From positions 4,588,001 to 4,652,000 of the forward strand of contig NZ_JACMIA010000001.1 in assembly GCF_014252955.1 (NCBI RefSeq): a stretch of 64,000 nucleotides of DNA, written 5' to 3'. Shown piece after piece: positions 25,209 to 33,850 of this stretch (its first letter is position 1; every line of letters starts with the position of its first letter). The notes under the pieces are model-generated. The model was not told the origin of the DNA and did not search any database. It saw only the letters and a program-made list of their open reading frames with translations. The translations under genes and the position numbers were made by a program. This stretch comes from Stappia sp. 28M-7. GTDB taxonomy: Bacteria; Pseudomonadota; Alphaproteobacteria; Rhizobiales; Stappiaceae.

Positions 25209-25655
25209 ATGTTCGACGCCGACATGACCGCCGCCGAGATCATCTCGATGCTCGGCCTCACGCCGCATCCCGAAGGCGGGCACTACCGGGAGACGTTCCG
25301 CGACAGCGAGACGGATGCCGCGGGCCGTGCCCGGTCGACCGCCATCTACTACCTGCTGGAAGCGGGCGAGCTCTCGGCCTGGCACCGGGTGGATGCGGTC
25401 GAGATCTGGCACTGGCATGCCGGCGGGCCGCTCGCCCTGACCATTTCGGAAAACGGGCACGACGCCCGCGCCCTGCATCTGGGGAACGACCTTGCCGCCG
25501 GCCAACGGCCGCAAGGGATCGTGCCGGCCGGCGCCTGGCAGACGGCCGAAAGCCTTGGCCGCTGGACCCTGGTCGGCTGCACGGTGGCGCCCGGCTTCGA
25601 GTTTGCCGGCTTCGAGATGGCGCCTCCCGACTGGCGCCCTGTTCCGCGCGGCTGA
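25209..25655 (+). CDS. Cupin (DUF985) family protein
   Basis: A 148-residue single cupin. The start [13 protein letters not shown], then [33 protein letters not shown] and the end [18 protein letters not shown] are characteristic of the DUF985 group (structures known, function not). The His-rich cupin core suggests a bound metal. Probably co-transcribed with gloB. Start supported by GCAGGAGCC upstream. Confidence 0.88.
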   Translation: MFDADMTAAEIISMLGLTPHPEGGHYRETFRDSETDAAGRARSTAIYYLLEAGELSAWHRVDAVEIWHWHAGGPLALTISENGHDARALHLGNDLAAGQRPQGIVPAGAWQTAESLGRWTLVGCTVAPGFEFAGFEMAPPDWRPVPRG

Positions 25656-25821
25656 ATTTCCGCGCGGAACCGCGGTGCTTCGGGGTTTCCCGGCTTGCGC
25701 TCCGGCGCCCAAGGGCTACAGTGCGCGCGGATTTCACCCACCGGCAAGCGTTGCCGGCCCATACCGGCGTGCGGATCGCCGCAACCCGCCTCAACCTGCC
25801 CAGGACTGGACTACGGACCCC

Positions 25822-27042
25822 ATGGCACACAAAGACATCAAGAAGGTGGTGCTCGCCTATTCCGGCGGCCTCGATACCTCGATCATCCTGAAGTGGCTGC
25901 AGACCGAATACGGCTGCGAGGTGGTGACCTTCACCGCCGACCTCGGCCAGGGCGAGGAACTGGAGCCGGCACGCAACAAGGCAGAGCTGCTCGGCATCAA
26001 GGAAATCCACATCGACGATTTGCGCGAGGAATTCATCCGCGACTTCGTCTTCCCGATGTTCCGTGCCAATGCGGTCTACGAGGGCGTCTACCTGCTCGGC
26101 ACCTCAATCGCCCGTCCGCTGATCTCCAAGCGGCTGATCGAGATCGCCCACGAGACCGGCGCCGACGCGATCGCCCATGGCGCCACCGGCAAGGGCAACG
26201 ATCAGGTCCGCTTCGAGCTGTCCGCCTATGCGCTTGACCCGGACATCAAGGTCATCGCGCCGTGGCGCGACTGGACGTTCAAGTCCCGGACCGACCTCAT
26301 CGAGTTCGCCGAGCAGCACCAGATCCCGGTGCCGAAGGACAAGCGCGGCGAGGCACCGTTCTCGGTCGACGCCAACATGCTGCACTCGTCGTCCGAGGGT
26401 AAGGTCCTCGAGGACCCGTGGGAAGAGCCGCCGGCATATGTCTACCAGCGCACCGTCGATCCGATGGAAGCGCCGGACGTCCCGACCGAGATCACCATCG
26501 GCTTCGAGAAGGGCGACGCCGTGTCGCTCAACGGCGAGAAGCTGTCGCCGGCAACCCTCTTCGCCAAGCTGAACGAGTATGGCCGCGAAAACGGCATCGG
26601 CCGCCTCGACCTCGTCGAGAACCGCTTCGTCGGCATGAAGTCGCGCGGCGTCTACGAGACGCCGGGCGGCACGATCCTGCTCACCGCCCACCGGGCGATC
26701 GAGTCGATCACTCTCGACCGCGGCGCCAGCCACCTGAAGGACGAGCTGATGCCGCGCTATGCGGAGCTCATCTACAACGGCTTCTGGTTCTCTCCGGAGC
26801 GCGAGATGCTGCAGGCCGCCATCGATAAGAGCCAGGAAAAGGTCGCCGGCGAGGTCCGCCTCAAGCTCTACAAGGGTAACGTCATCGTCGTCGGTCGCCA
26901 GTCGCCCTACTCGCTCTACTCCGAGGAGCTGGTGACGTTCGAGGACGATCGCGGCGCCTATGACCAGAAGGACGCGGCAGGCTTCATCCGCCTGAACGCC
27001 CTGCGCCTGCGGACCCTGGCCAAGCGCGACCGTCTGAAGTGA
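25822..27042 (+). CDS. argG: Argininosuccinate synthase
   Basis: Condenses citrulline and aspartate with ATP cleavage, the penultimate step to arginine. The 406-residue protein begins [20 protein letters not shown], with the P-loop-like ATP motif at 12-20, then [26 protein letters not shown] and [16 protein letters not shown], all standard. Length is normal. Its stop overlaps the GTG start of the following iron-sulfur gene by four bases, which is not a usual argG neighbour. Confidence 0.97.
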   Translation: MAHKDIKKVVLAYSGGLDTSIILKWLQTEYGCEVVTFTADLGQGEELEPARNKAELLGIKEIHIDDLREEFIRDFVFPMFRANAVYEGVYLLGTSIARPLISKRLIEIAHETGADAIAHGATGKGNDQVRFELSAYALDPDIKVIAPWRDWTFKSRTDLIEFAEQHQIPVPKDKRGEAPFSVDANMLHSSSEGKVLEDPWEEPPAYVYQRTVDPMEAPDVPTEITIGFEKGDAVSLNGEKLSPATLFAKLNEYGRENGIGRLDLVENRFVGMKSRGVYETPGGTILLTAHRAIESITLDRGASHLKDELMPRYAELIYNGFWFSPEREMLQAAIDKSQEKVAGEVRLKLYKGNVIVVGRQSPYSLYSEELVTFEDDRGAYDQKDAAGFIRLNALRLRTLAKRDRLK

Positions 27043-27734
27043 AAACGCACCCGGCGCGGGATGCAGCCTGGATCGCCGGTCTCGGCGACAGGCTCGCTCG
27101 CGCCGGGTTTTGCCTGCTCGGCCAGTTCGCGCCCGCCCCGGACGATGCGGTGCCCGGCGCAAGAGCCGGACATGCTGCCCGCGCGGTGCTCGTCGTCGGC
27201 AGCCTCTCCAATCCACTCTTCGAAATCTTCGGCACCAGTCCGGAAGCCATCGACGGCCTGCCGGACCCGTTGGACCGCTTCACCCGCCGGGTTCTGACCG
27301 GGCTGGCCGGCAGCGAAGGGCTCGGCATCGTCTTTCCCTTCGACGGTCCTCCTTACCATCCCTTCCAGCGCTGGACACTGAAGGCAGGCGGTTTCTCGCG
27401 GTCGCCGATGGGGGTTCTTGCACATCGTGAGTTCGGCCCCTGGACAGGACTGCGCGCCGCCCTCCTGTCGCCGGAGCCGATGGCCGTGCCCGAATCCTTG
27501 CCCGAACAAGGCCCCTGCCCGACCTGCTCCAACACGCCCTGCATGTCCGCCTGCCCGGCTGGTGCACTGTCGCAGACAGGATACGACGTGCCGCGCTGTC
27601 TGGCCTATCTGCGGGCGAATCCTGCCGCACCCTGCCATGCCGGCTGCATTGCAAGGCGTGCCTGCCTCTTCGGCCGCGCGCACGCGCAGTCGGAAGAAGC
27701 AGGCAGCTTCCACATGCGTGCCTTTCTGGGGTAA
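27039..27734 (+). CDS. Ferredoxin-like 4Fe-4S protein (QueG-like C-terminal region)
   Basis: A 231-residue protein with two cysteine clusters: Cys160, 163, 168, 172 in the classical CxxCxxxxCxxxCP arrangement, then Cys187, 199, 203 and 209. The overall layout recalls the iron-sulfur half of epoxyqueuosine reductase, but the cobalamin-binding N-terminal part is not recognisable; residues 1-150 contain [21 protein letters not shown] and [13 protein letters not shown] instead. Such stand-alone proteins are found in Hyphomicrobiales without assigned function. GTG start overlaps argG by four bases, so it is translationally coupled. Confidence 0.82.
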   Translation: MKTHPARDAAWIAGLGDRLARAGFCLLGQFAPAPDDAVPGARAGHAARAVLVVGSLSNPLFEIFGTSPEAIDGLPDPLDRFTRRVLTGLAGSEGLGIVFPFDGPPYHPFQRWTLKAGGFSRSPMGVLAHREFGPWTGLRAALLSPEPMAVPESLPEQGPCPTCSNTPCMSACPAGALSQTGYDVPRCLAYLRANPAAPCHAGCIARRACLFGRAHAQSEEAGSFHMRAFLG

Positions 27735-27755
27735 AACCCGGCCCCGGCCGGAACC

Positions 27756-28661
27756 TCAGCGATCGCGGACGGCAACGAAGCGGGCAAGGCCGGCGAGCTC
27801 AGCCGCCCGGGTGCCATAGGGAGCAAGCAGCGTCTCCGCCTCGCCGACCAGACGGGACAGCTCCGCGCGCGTCCACTCGGCGCCCTTGAGCGCCACCAGG
27901 GTCGCCTTGCCGGCAGCCGCGTCCTTCCCGGCGGCCTTGCCGAGCGCAGCCGCATCGCCTTCGACATCGAGCAGGTCGTCGGCCAGCTGGAACGCAAGGC
28001 CGATCACCTCGCCGAACCGGGTCAGCCGCTCGATATCCTTGGCCGACGCCCCGGCAAGCCGCGCGCCGGTGCGCGCCGCATAGCGGATCAGCGCCCCGGT
28101 CTTCATCGACTGCAGCAGGCGGATATCCGCTTCGCCGAGCGAGCTGTGCTCGGCCGCCAGATCCAGCATCTGTCCGCCAGCCATGCCGCCGACCCCGGCG
28201 GCGCGCGCCAGATCGCGCGAGGCCGCAAGCCGGACGCCCGCATCCGCGTGCACGCGCGGATCGGCGACGAGATCGAAGGCGAGCGTCAACAGCGCGTCAC
28301 CGGCAAGGATCGCCGTCGCTTCGTCGAAGGCACGGTGAACCGTCGGCTGGCCACGACGAAGATCGTCGTCGTCCATCGCCGGCAGGTCGTCGTGGACGAG
28401 CGAATAGCAGTGGATGCACTCAAGGGCGGCGGCTGCCACGAGCACGCCTGCGTCGTCGCGGTCGAACAGCCTCGCAGCCGCGATCATCAGGCCCGGGCGC
28501 AGCCGCTTGCCGCCGCCGAGCGCAGCGTAGCGCATCGCCTCGATAAGTCGGCCGGGGCGTGCAGGCTCTCCGTCGGCCGGCTGCGAGGCAAGCAGCGTCT
28601 CGAGCATTGCCTCGAACCGCCCGGCATCGGCGGCAAGCTGGTCTGCGGCATCGGCGGTCAC
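27756..28661 (-). CDS. ispA: Farnesyl diphosphate synthase-like polyprenyl synthetase
   Basis: A 301-residue trans-prenyltransferase. The first aspartate-rich motif lies at 91-100 in YSLVHDDLPAMDDDDLRRG, the second in QLADDLLDVEGD. The region around the first motif is nearly the E. coli IspA sequence, pointing to farnesyl diphosphate (C15) as product; geranylgeranyl diphosphate remains possible. GTG start preceded by CGGAG. No dxs or xseB gene adjoins in this window, unlike the common operon. Convergent with the iron-sulfur gene and divergent from mtgA. Confidence 0.88.
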   Translation of the reverse strand: MTADAADQLAADAGRFEAMLETLLASQPADGEPARPGRLIEAMRYAALGGGKRLRPGLMIAAARLFDRDDAGVLVAAAALECIHCYSLVHDDLPAMDDDDLRRGQPTVHRAFDEATAILAGDALLTLAFDLVADPRVHADAGVRLAASRDLARAAGVGGMAGGQMLDLAAEHSSLGEADIRLLQSMKTGALIRYAARTGARLAGASAKDIERLTRFGEVIGLAFQLADDLLDVEGDAAALGKAAGKDAAAGKATLVALKGAEWTRAELSRLVGEAETLLAPYGTRAAELAGLARFVAVRDR

Positions 28662-28876
28662 GGGCAGCTCCGAAAAACCTTGAGGAACGGGTGCCGGCGT
28701 CGATCCGCCGGCGCTCCGCCTCAGTGTCGAAAAACCCGGCGAAGGTCAACCACCTCGAGGGACGATCCGGCGCCGGCGGCCAACGGTCTGTTGTCTGACG
28801 CATCGCCAGCCTGTATTCCGGCGCCGCGGTGTGGCACCGTGCGCCGAAGGGTCGGCGAGACGGACTGCGGGGGCGA

Positions 28877-29596
28877 ATGAGCGAAGGCGAAGTCAGGAGC
28901 GAGACGCGACGGGCGCGCGGCGGGCGCTTGCGGCGGATCGTGCTGCGCGCGCTTCTGGTCGTCCTGCTGCTGCCACCCGTCCTGACGCTGCTCTGGGCTG
29001 TCGTGCCCCCCGTCAGCACGCTGATGCTGGCCCGCTATGTGCAGGGCCTGTGGGTCGACCGCGACTACGTGTCACTGGACGATATCTCCCCTCATCTCGT
29101 GCGCTCGGTCGTCGCCTCGGAGGATGCCCGGTTCTGCCAGCATGGCGGCATCGACTGGGAGGCGCTGGAAAGCCAGATCGCCGCCCTGAACGAGGGCGAC
29201 GGCGTGCGCGGCGCGTCGACCATCACCATGCAGGTCGCCAAGAACCTGTTCCTCTGGAACGACCGCAGCTATGTCCGCAAGGCGGTGGAGCTGCCGCTGG
29301 CGCTGATGATCGACGCCATGCTGACCAAGCGGCGGATCCTGGAAATCTACCTCAACATCGCCGAATGGGGCGAAGGCGTTTTCGGGGCGGAAGCCGCCTC
29401 GCAGGCCTGGTTCGGCAAGCCCGCCAAGGACCTCGACCGCACGGAAGCGGCGCGCCTGGCCACCGCACTGCCCAACCCGCTGGCTCGCAATCCGGCACGC
29501 CCGCGCCCCGGCCACGACCGGCTCGCGCGGATCAATCGCGGCCGGGCAGCGGCAATCGAACCACATCTGGAATGCATCCCGGGTTTCGGCCCCTGA
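28877..29596 (+). CDS. mtgA: Monofunctional biosynthetic peptidoglycan transglycosylase
   Basis: Polymerises lipid II glycan strands. The 239-residue protein has one N-terminal membrane anchor (residues ~21-43, IVLRALLVVLLLPPVLTLLW) and a GT51 domain: catalytic Glu82 in SEDARFCQHGG (81-91), GASTITMQVAKNLFLW and KRRILEIYLNIAEWG. No transpeptidase domain. Start chosen at the ATG after GGGGGCGA. Confidence 0.94.
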   Translation: MSEGEVRSETRRARGGRLRRIVLRALLVVLLLPPVLTLLWAVVPPVSTLMLARYVQGLWVDRDYVSLDDISPHLVRSVVASEDARFCQHGGIDWEALESQIAALNEGDGVRGASTITMQVAKNLFLWNDRSYVRKAVELPLALMIDAMLTKRRILEIYLNIAEWGEGVFGAEAASQAWFGKPAKDLDRTEAARLATALPNPLARNPARPRPGHDRLARINRGRAAAIEPHLECIPGFGP

Positions 29597-29763
29597 TCGC
29601 GACGTAAAGAATCGCCCGCAGACGACAAAATTTCTGACTTTCGGGCTGGCAAAGCGGCAAAAGGTCCGGTATAAGCCCGCCATTCCTGCACACCGTGTAG
29701 ACCCACGCCCCGGGCTGACCCGGTCCGGGTTTCGCGGGATATTGCACGACGGAGAGTACGACA

Positions 29764-29949
29764 ATGGCCGTTCCGAAGAGAAAAACCACGCGCATGAAGC
29801 GCGGCGCGCGTCGCTCCGCGGACGCCCTGAAGCAGCCGACCTATGTCGAGGACAAGGATTCGGGCGAACTTCGCCGCCCGCATCACGTCGACCTGAAGAC
29901 GGGCATGTACCGGGGCCGCCAGATCCTGGCGGTGAAGGACGACGTGTGA
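29764..29949 (+). CDS. rpmF: 50S ribosomal protein L32
   Basis: A 61-residue basic ribosomal protein starting [20 protein letters not shown] and containing [18 protein letters not shown]. Alphaproteobacterial L32 usually lacks the zinc cysteines, as here. Preceded by GGAGAGTACGACA and followed by an intrinsic terminator. Confidence 0.96.
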   Translation: MAVPKRKTTRMKRGARRSADALKQPTYVEDKDSGELRRPHHVDLKTGMYRGRQILAVKDDV

Positions 29950-29990
29950 TCCTGAGGCGGCCGCAACGCGGCTGCCCGGGAAAACGCGAA

Positions 29991-30022
29991 AAAAAGGCCG
30001 GTGCGCAAGCGCCGGCCTTTTT
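29991..30022 (+). terminator. Terminator of rpmF
   Basis: AAAAAGGCCGG and CCGGCCTTTTT pair across a GC-containing loop, ending in a T-run. Confidence 0.93.
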
Positions 30023-30078
30023 CGTTTGGCGTTCTAAGATCCGACGGTAGCCGTGATACCTCTCATGCGAGCGTCAGC

Positions 30079-30111
30079 AAAAAAAGGCCCCTGCCGAGGC
30101 ACGGGCCCTTT
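30079..30111 (-). terminator. Terminator of the phaA-phaB unit
   Basis: Read on the minus strand, AAAGG.CCC..TGCC pairs with GGCA.GGGCCTTT with one bulge and one mismatch around a small loop, followed by a T-run, 28 bases after the phaB stop. Confidence 0.8.
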
Positions 30112-30138
30112 CGAAATCCTGTTCGCTCGCGCGTGCGA

Positions 30139-30867
30139 TCAGCCGTTGGCGTAGTACTGGCCGCCGTTGATGGTCAGCACGGCACCAGTCATGAACGCAG
30201 CTTCCTTCGAGGCGAGATAAGCGACCGCAGCCGCGATCTCCTCTGCCTGTCCGAGCCGGCCGACCGGAATGCCGGCGATGATCCCCTCCAGCACCTTCTC
30301 CGGGACGGCTGCCACCATGTCGGTGTCGATGTAGCCCGGGCAGATGGCGTTGACCGTGATGCCCTTGCGGGCATTCTCGGATGCCAGTGCCTTGGTGAAA
30401 CCGATCACGCCGGCCTTCGCGGCCGAGTAGTTGGTCTGCCCGAGCTGGCCCTTCTGCCCGTTTATGGACGAGATGTTGATGATGCGGCCGTGACCGCGCT
30501 CGCGCATGCCGTCGATGACCGGACGGGTCATGGTGAACATGGAATCGAGATTGGTGCGGATCACCGCCGACCACTGCTCGAAGTCCATCTTGTGGAACCA
30601 GCCGTCACGGGTGATGCCTGCGTTGTTGACGAGCACCTCCACGGCACCGAGGTCGGAAACCACCTGGCCCACACCCTGGTTGCACGCCTCGGCATCGGAC
30701 ACATCCCACTTGTAGACGTGGATGCCGGTCTCGGCCTTGAATGCCTCGGCCTTCTCGGTGTTGCCGGCATAGGTCGCCGCCACCGTGTAGCCGGCAGCCT
30801 TCAGGCCCTTGGAGATCGCAGCGCCAATGCCCCGCGTACCGCCCGTAACGATTGCCACATTGCTCAT
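30139..30867 (-). CDS. phaB: Acetoacetyl-CoA reductase
   Basis: Short-chain dehydrogenase that reduces acetoacetyl-CoA to (R)-3-hydroxybutyryl-CoA with NADPH, the monomer step of PHB synthesis. The 242-residue protein shows TGGTRGIG at 8-15, NNAGITRDGWFHKM, and the catalytic Ser and YSAAK in INISSINGQKGQLGQTNYSAAK, the exact PhaB pattern. Ideal ribosome-binding site GGGAGGAAG before the ATG. Downstream of phaA with a 158-base gap. Confidence 0.95.
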   Translation of the reverse strand: MSNVAIVTGGTRGIGAAISKGLKAAGYTVAATYAGNTEKAEAFKAETGIHVYKWDVSDAEACNQGVGQVVSDLGAVEVLVNNAGITRDGWFHKMDFEQWSAVIRTNLDSMFTMTRPVIDGMRERGHGRIINISSINGQKGQLGQTNYSAAKAGVIGFTKALASENARKGITVNAICPGYIDTDMVAAVPEKVLEGIIAGIPVGRLGQAEEIAAAVAYLASKEAAFMTGAVLTINGGQYYANG

Positions 30868-31025
30868 TCACTTCCTCCCGTTCAGCTTGCGCTGCCGCAC
30901 CAGCCGCCGCTGACTGGCCCGGTCCGCCGGTTGCCGGCAGAAGCCCGATCCGGCCCACCCGCAATCCAGCCGATGCCGGCCGCCCGTGCCTTGATCGGCA
31001 TCAAGCGGCCGTCATCAAATCGTGG

Positions 31026-32207
31026 TCAACGCTCCACGCAGAGCGCTACGCCCATGCCGCCGCCGATGCACAGCGTCGCCAGGCCCTTTTTCGCGTCGCG
31101 GCGCGCCATCTCGTGCAGCAGCGTGACGAGCACGCGTGCGCCCGAAGCGCCGATCGGATGGCCGATGGCAATGGCACCGCCGTTGACGTTCACGATGTCC
31201 GGGTTCCAGCCCATGTCCTTGTTCACCGCGCAGGCCTGGGCGGCGAAGGCCTCGTTGGCCTCAACGAGGTCGAGGTCCTCGACCTTCCAGCCGGCTTTGG
31301 CCAGCGCCTTGCGCGAGGCCGGGATCGGACCGGAGCCCATGATCGTCGGATCGACACCGGCAGTGGCCCAGGAGGCAACCCGCGCCAGCGGGGTCAGGCC
31401 GCGGCGGGCCGCCTCGGCCGCGCTCATCACGACCAGAGCCGCGGCACCGTCATTGATGCCGGACGCATTGCCCGCCGTGACCGAGCCTTCCTTGGCGAAG
31501 GCCGGGCGCAGCTTGGCCATGCTGTCGAGGCTGGCGCCGTGGCGGATATACTCGTCCTCCTCGACGATCCGGTCGCCCTTGCGCTCCTTGATCGTCACCG
31601 GCGTGATCTCGTCCTTGAAGCGGCCGGCCTTCTGCGCAGCTTCCGCCTTGTTCTGCGAGGCGACGGCAAACTCGTCCTGCTGCTCGCGCGAAATCTGCCA
31701 CTTCTCGGCAACGTTCTCCGCGGTCTGACCCATGTGGTAGCCGTTGAAGGCGTCCCACAGGCCGTCCTTGATCATCGTGTCGATCATCTTGTAGTCGCCC
31801 ATCTTGTAGCCGGCGCGCATATGGGCGCAGTGCGGCGACAGCGACATGTTTTCCTGGCCGCCGGCAACGATGATGGACGCATCGCCCGCCGCAATCTGCT
31901 GCATGGCGATGGCGACGGTGCGCAGGCCCGAACCGCAGACCTGGTTCAGAACCCAGGCCGTGGCGCTGTCGGGAATGCCGGCGAGAATGGCGGCCTGGCG
32001 AGCGGGGTTCTGGCCCTGGCCAGCCGTCAGCACCTGGCCGAACACGACCTCGTCGACATCGGCGGCGGCAACGGAGGCGCGCTCGAGTGCAGAACGGATC
32101 GCCACGGCGCCGAGCTCGTGGGCGGGCGTGTTCGCGAAGGCACCATTGAAGGACCCGACAGCAGTGCGCGTTGCGCTGACGATGACGACGTCGGTGGATG
32201 CGCTCAT
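31026..32207 (-). CDS. phaA: Acetyl-CoA acetyltransferase (beta-ketothiolase)
   Basis: Condenses two acetyl-CoA to acetoacetyl-CoA. The 393-residue thiolase has the acylated cysteine in NQVCGSGL (Cys91), the active-site His in [13 protein letters not shown] and the second Cys in CIGGGMG. It heads the phaA-phaB unit and is divergent from the regulator gene phaR. No PHA synthase gene is in the window. Confidence 0.95.
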   Translation of the reverse strand: MSASTDVVIVSATRTAVGSFNGAFANTPAHELGAVAIRSALERASVAAADVDEVVFGQVLTAGQGQNPARQAAILAGIPDSATAWVLNQVCGSGLRTVAIAMQQIAAGDASIIVAGGQENMSLSPHCAHMRAGYKMGDYKMIDTMIKDGLWDAFNGYHMGQTAENVAEKWQISREQQDEFAVASQNKAEAAQKAGRFKDEITPVTIKERKGDRIVEEDEYIRHGASLDSMAKLRPAFAKEGSVTAGNASGINDGAAALVVMSAAEAARRGLTPLARVASWATAGVDPTIMGSGPIPASRKALAKAGWKVEDLDLVEANEAFAAQACAVNKDMGWNPDIVNVNGGAIAIGHPIGASGARVLVTLLHEMARRDAKKGLATLCIGGGMGVALCVER

Positions 32208-32552
32208 TTCATGATCTCCCGAAAAACCGGACCTCCCCTGGCGCGAGCAATCCCCTGGTTGTTGTTCGGCTGCCTGCGCGTATCTCGCAAACTAGAGACG
32301 CCCGCCCGCCAAGTGTCAACCGCAACACCCCTTAGCCACCGGCGATTTTCCCGCTCTCAAGGTCATCCTTTCGGTGCAGTCGGGGCGCTGCCTGACAAGT
32401 TTGACAAAACGGTGGTGCGCCCGCCTACGATTGGCTTATCGTGCGTCAGGACAAAGTCGCGGAAGAGGCAGGTCGATCTACCGCCGCGACCCAGGGAGGA
32501 ATGCCGCAACGGCTTGCGGGCCGGGGCGCGAAGCCGGGATCTGAAAACCGAT
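32208..32552. other. phaA-phaR divergent intergenic region
   Basis: 345 bases without a convincing gene. It must hold the promoters of phaA-phaB and phaR. For phaR, TTGACA (32401-32406) and TACGAT (32426-32431) form a promoter-like pair with long 19-base spacing. An inverted repeat GCAG with CTGC lies just before it, at about 32376-32391, and would be a natural candidate PhaR site. Confidence 0.5.
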
Positions 32553-33152
32553 ATGGCTACAAAGACCACCGAGCCGACCATCATCAAGAAATACGCAAAC
32601 CGGCGTCTCTACAACACCGGGACCAGCACATATGTAACGCTGGAAGACCTCGCCCTGATGGTGAAGGACGAAGAGGATTTCGTCGTCTACGACGCCAAGA
32701 CCGGCGACGACATCACCCGCTCCGTGCTCACCCAGATCATCTTCGAGCAAGAGAACAAGGGGCAGAACCTGCTGCCGATCACGTTCCTGCGTCAGCTGAT
32801 CCGTTTTTACGGCGACAGCATGCAGAACGTCGTGCCGTCCTATCTCGACTTCTCCATGTCCTCGCTCACCAGGGAGCAGGACAGGATGCGGGAGCAGATG
32901 GCCAATGCCTTCGGCTCCACCGCCTTCGATGCGATCGAAGACCAGGTGAAGCGCAACGCCGAGATTTTCGACCGGGCCATGCGCATGTTCCTGCCGTTCG
33001 GTCCGGGCAAGGACGCGGAAGGGCAGCCCCGGCCGGTCGATCCCGCCAAGGGAGCGGGTCCTGCCAGCGCCGACGATCTCGACGCGCTCAAGAAGCAGCT
33101 GGCCGACATGCAGAAGAAGATCGACGCCATCGCCGGCGGCGGCCGCGAGTAG
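32553..33152 (+). CDS. phaR: Polyhydroxyalkanoate synthesis repressor PhaR
   Basis: A 199-residue regulator of PHA accumulation that binds both DNA and PHB granules in studied species. The N-terminal PHB/PHA accumulation regulator DNA-binding domain IIKKYANRRLYNTGTSTYVTLEDLA is nearly invariant in the family, followed by the second domain (LTQIIFEQENKGQNLLP, FLRQLIRFYG). The C-terminal ~40 residues are polar with a coiled-coil heptad (LKKQLADMQKKIDAI). The ATG at 32553 gives the standard start. Confidence 0.96.
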   Translation: MATKTTEPTIIKKYANRRLYNTGTSTYVTLEDLALMVKDEEDFVVYDAKTGDDITRSVLTQIIFEQENKGQNLLPITFLRQLIRFYGDSMQNVVPSYLDFSMSSLTREQDRMREQMANAFGSTAFDAIEDQVKRNAEIFDRAMRMFLPFGPGKDAEGQPRPVDPAKGAGPASADDLDALKKQLADMQKKIDAIAGGGRE

Positions 33153-33169
33153 ACCGCCACCAGACACGT

Positions 33170-33202
33170 CAAAAAAATGGTGGCCGGGCGCTTTGCCCGA
33201 CC
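33170..33202 (-). terminator. Probable terminator of the GlcG/HbpS-like gene
   Basis: On the minus strand GGTCGGGC pairs with GCCCGGCC (one G-T pair) around a five-base loop; seven Ts follow after a five-base gap. It lies between the converging phaR and GlcG-like genes. Confidence 0.55.
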
Positions 33203-33207
33203 TTCGT

Positions 33208-33642
33208 TCACCCGCGGTCGGCGCTGAAGCCGGCCGCTTCGATCCCCGCCACCGCACAGGCCTCGTCATTGTCCGAGGTGTCGCCGCTGATGCCGACGGC
33301 GCCGAGGATCTCGCCGCCCTCGCCAGCGCGAATCAGCACGCCGCCCGGTACCGGAACGATGGCGCCACCCGCCACGCCGTTCAGGGCCTGCACGAAATGC
33401 GGACGCGTCTTGGCGTTCTCGTCGAGCCAGCGCGAACCGGCCCCCACGGCAATCGCCCCGTAAGCCTTGCCGCTTGCCACCTGCGGACGCAGGATCGAGG
33501 AACCATCCTGGCGCTTGAGCGCGACGAGGTGGCCGCCGGCATCGAGAACAGCGACGGTGAGCGGCTTGAGGCCGAGTTCCGCACCCTTGGCGAGTGCCGT
33601 ATCGACAATCTTTTCCGCGCTGGAAAGGGTCAGTTTGCTCAT
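33208..33642 (-). CDS. GlcG/HbpS-type heme-degrading-fold protein
   Basis: A 144-residue protein of the GlcG/HbpS family. The pattern LTVAVLDAGGHLVALKRQDGSS, SRWLDENAKTRPHFVQAL, VPVPGGVLIRAGEGGEILGAVGISGDTSDNDEACAVAGIEAAG is diagnostic. Members bind heme or cobalamin or act beside glycolate oxidase or PduO-like enzymes; function here is unknown. It stands between phaR and a gamma-glutamyltransferase in the opposite direction, with a weak Shine-Dalgarno. Confidence 0.9.
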   Translation of the reverse strand: MSKLTLSSAEKIVDTALAKGAELGLKPLTVAVLDAGGHLVALKRQDGSSILRPQVASGKAYGAIAVGAGSRWLDENAKTRPHFVQALNGVAGGAIVPVPGGVLIRAGEGGEILGAVGISGDTSDNDEACAVAGIEAAGFSADRG

Positions 33643-33850
33643 TTTCTATGGTCTCCGTGCCGGCATCCGATAATCTTGCAGAACCATGGCTAGCAGTGTC
33701 ACCGCTTGCCACCAACGGACAAGAACGACAAGCACTCGTTCCCTGGGGACGAAAATCCTCCCGCCGACCGGCGGACCTTCCCATATGACGACACTTGCGC
33801 CGACCACGGTCCCCGGATCTGCGGCCCGGCGCCAGAACTAAGGACAGGCG

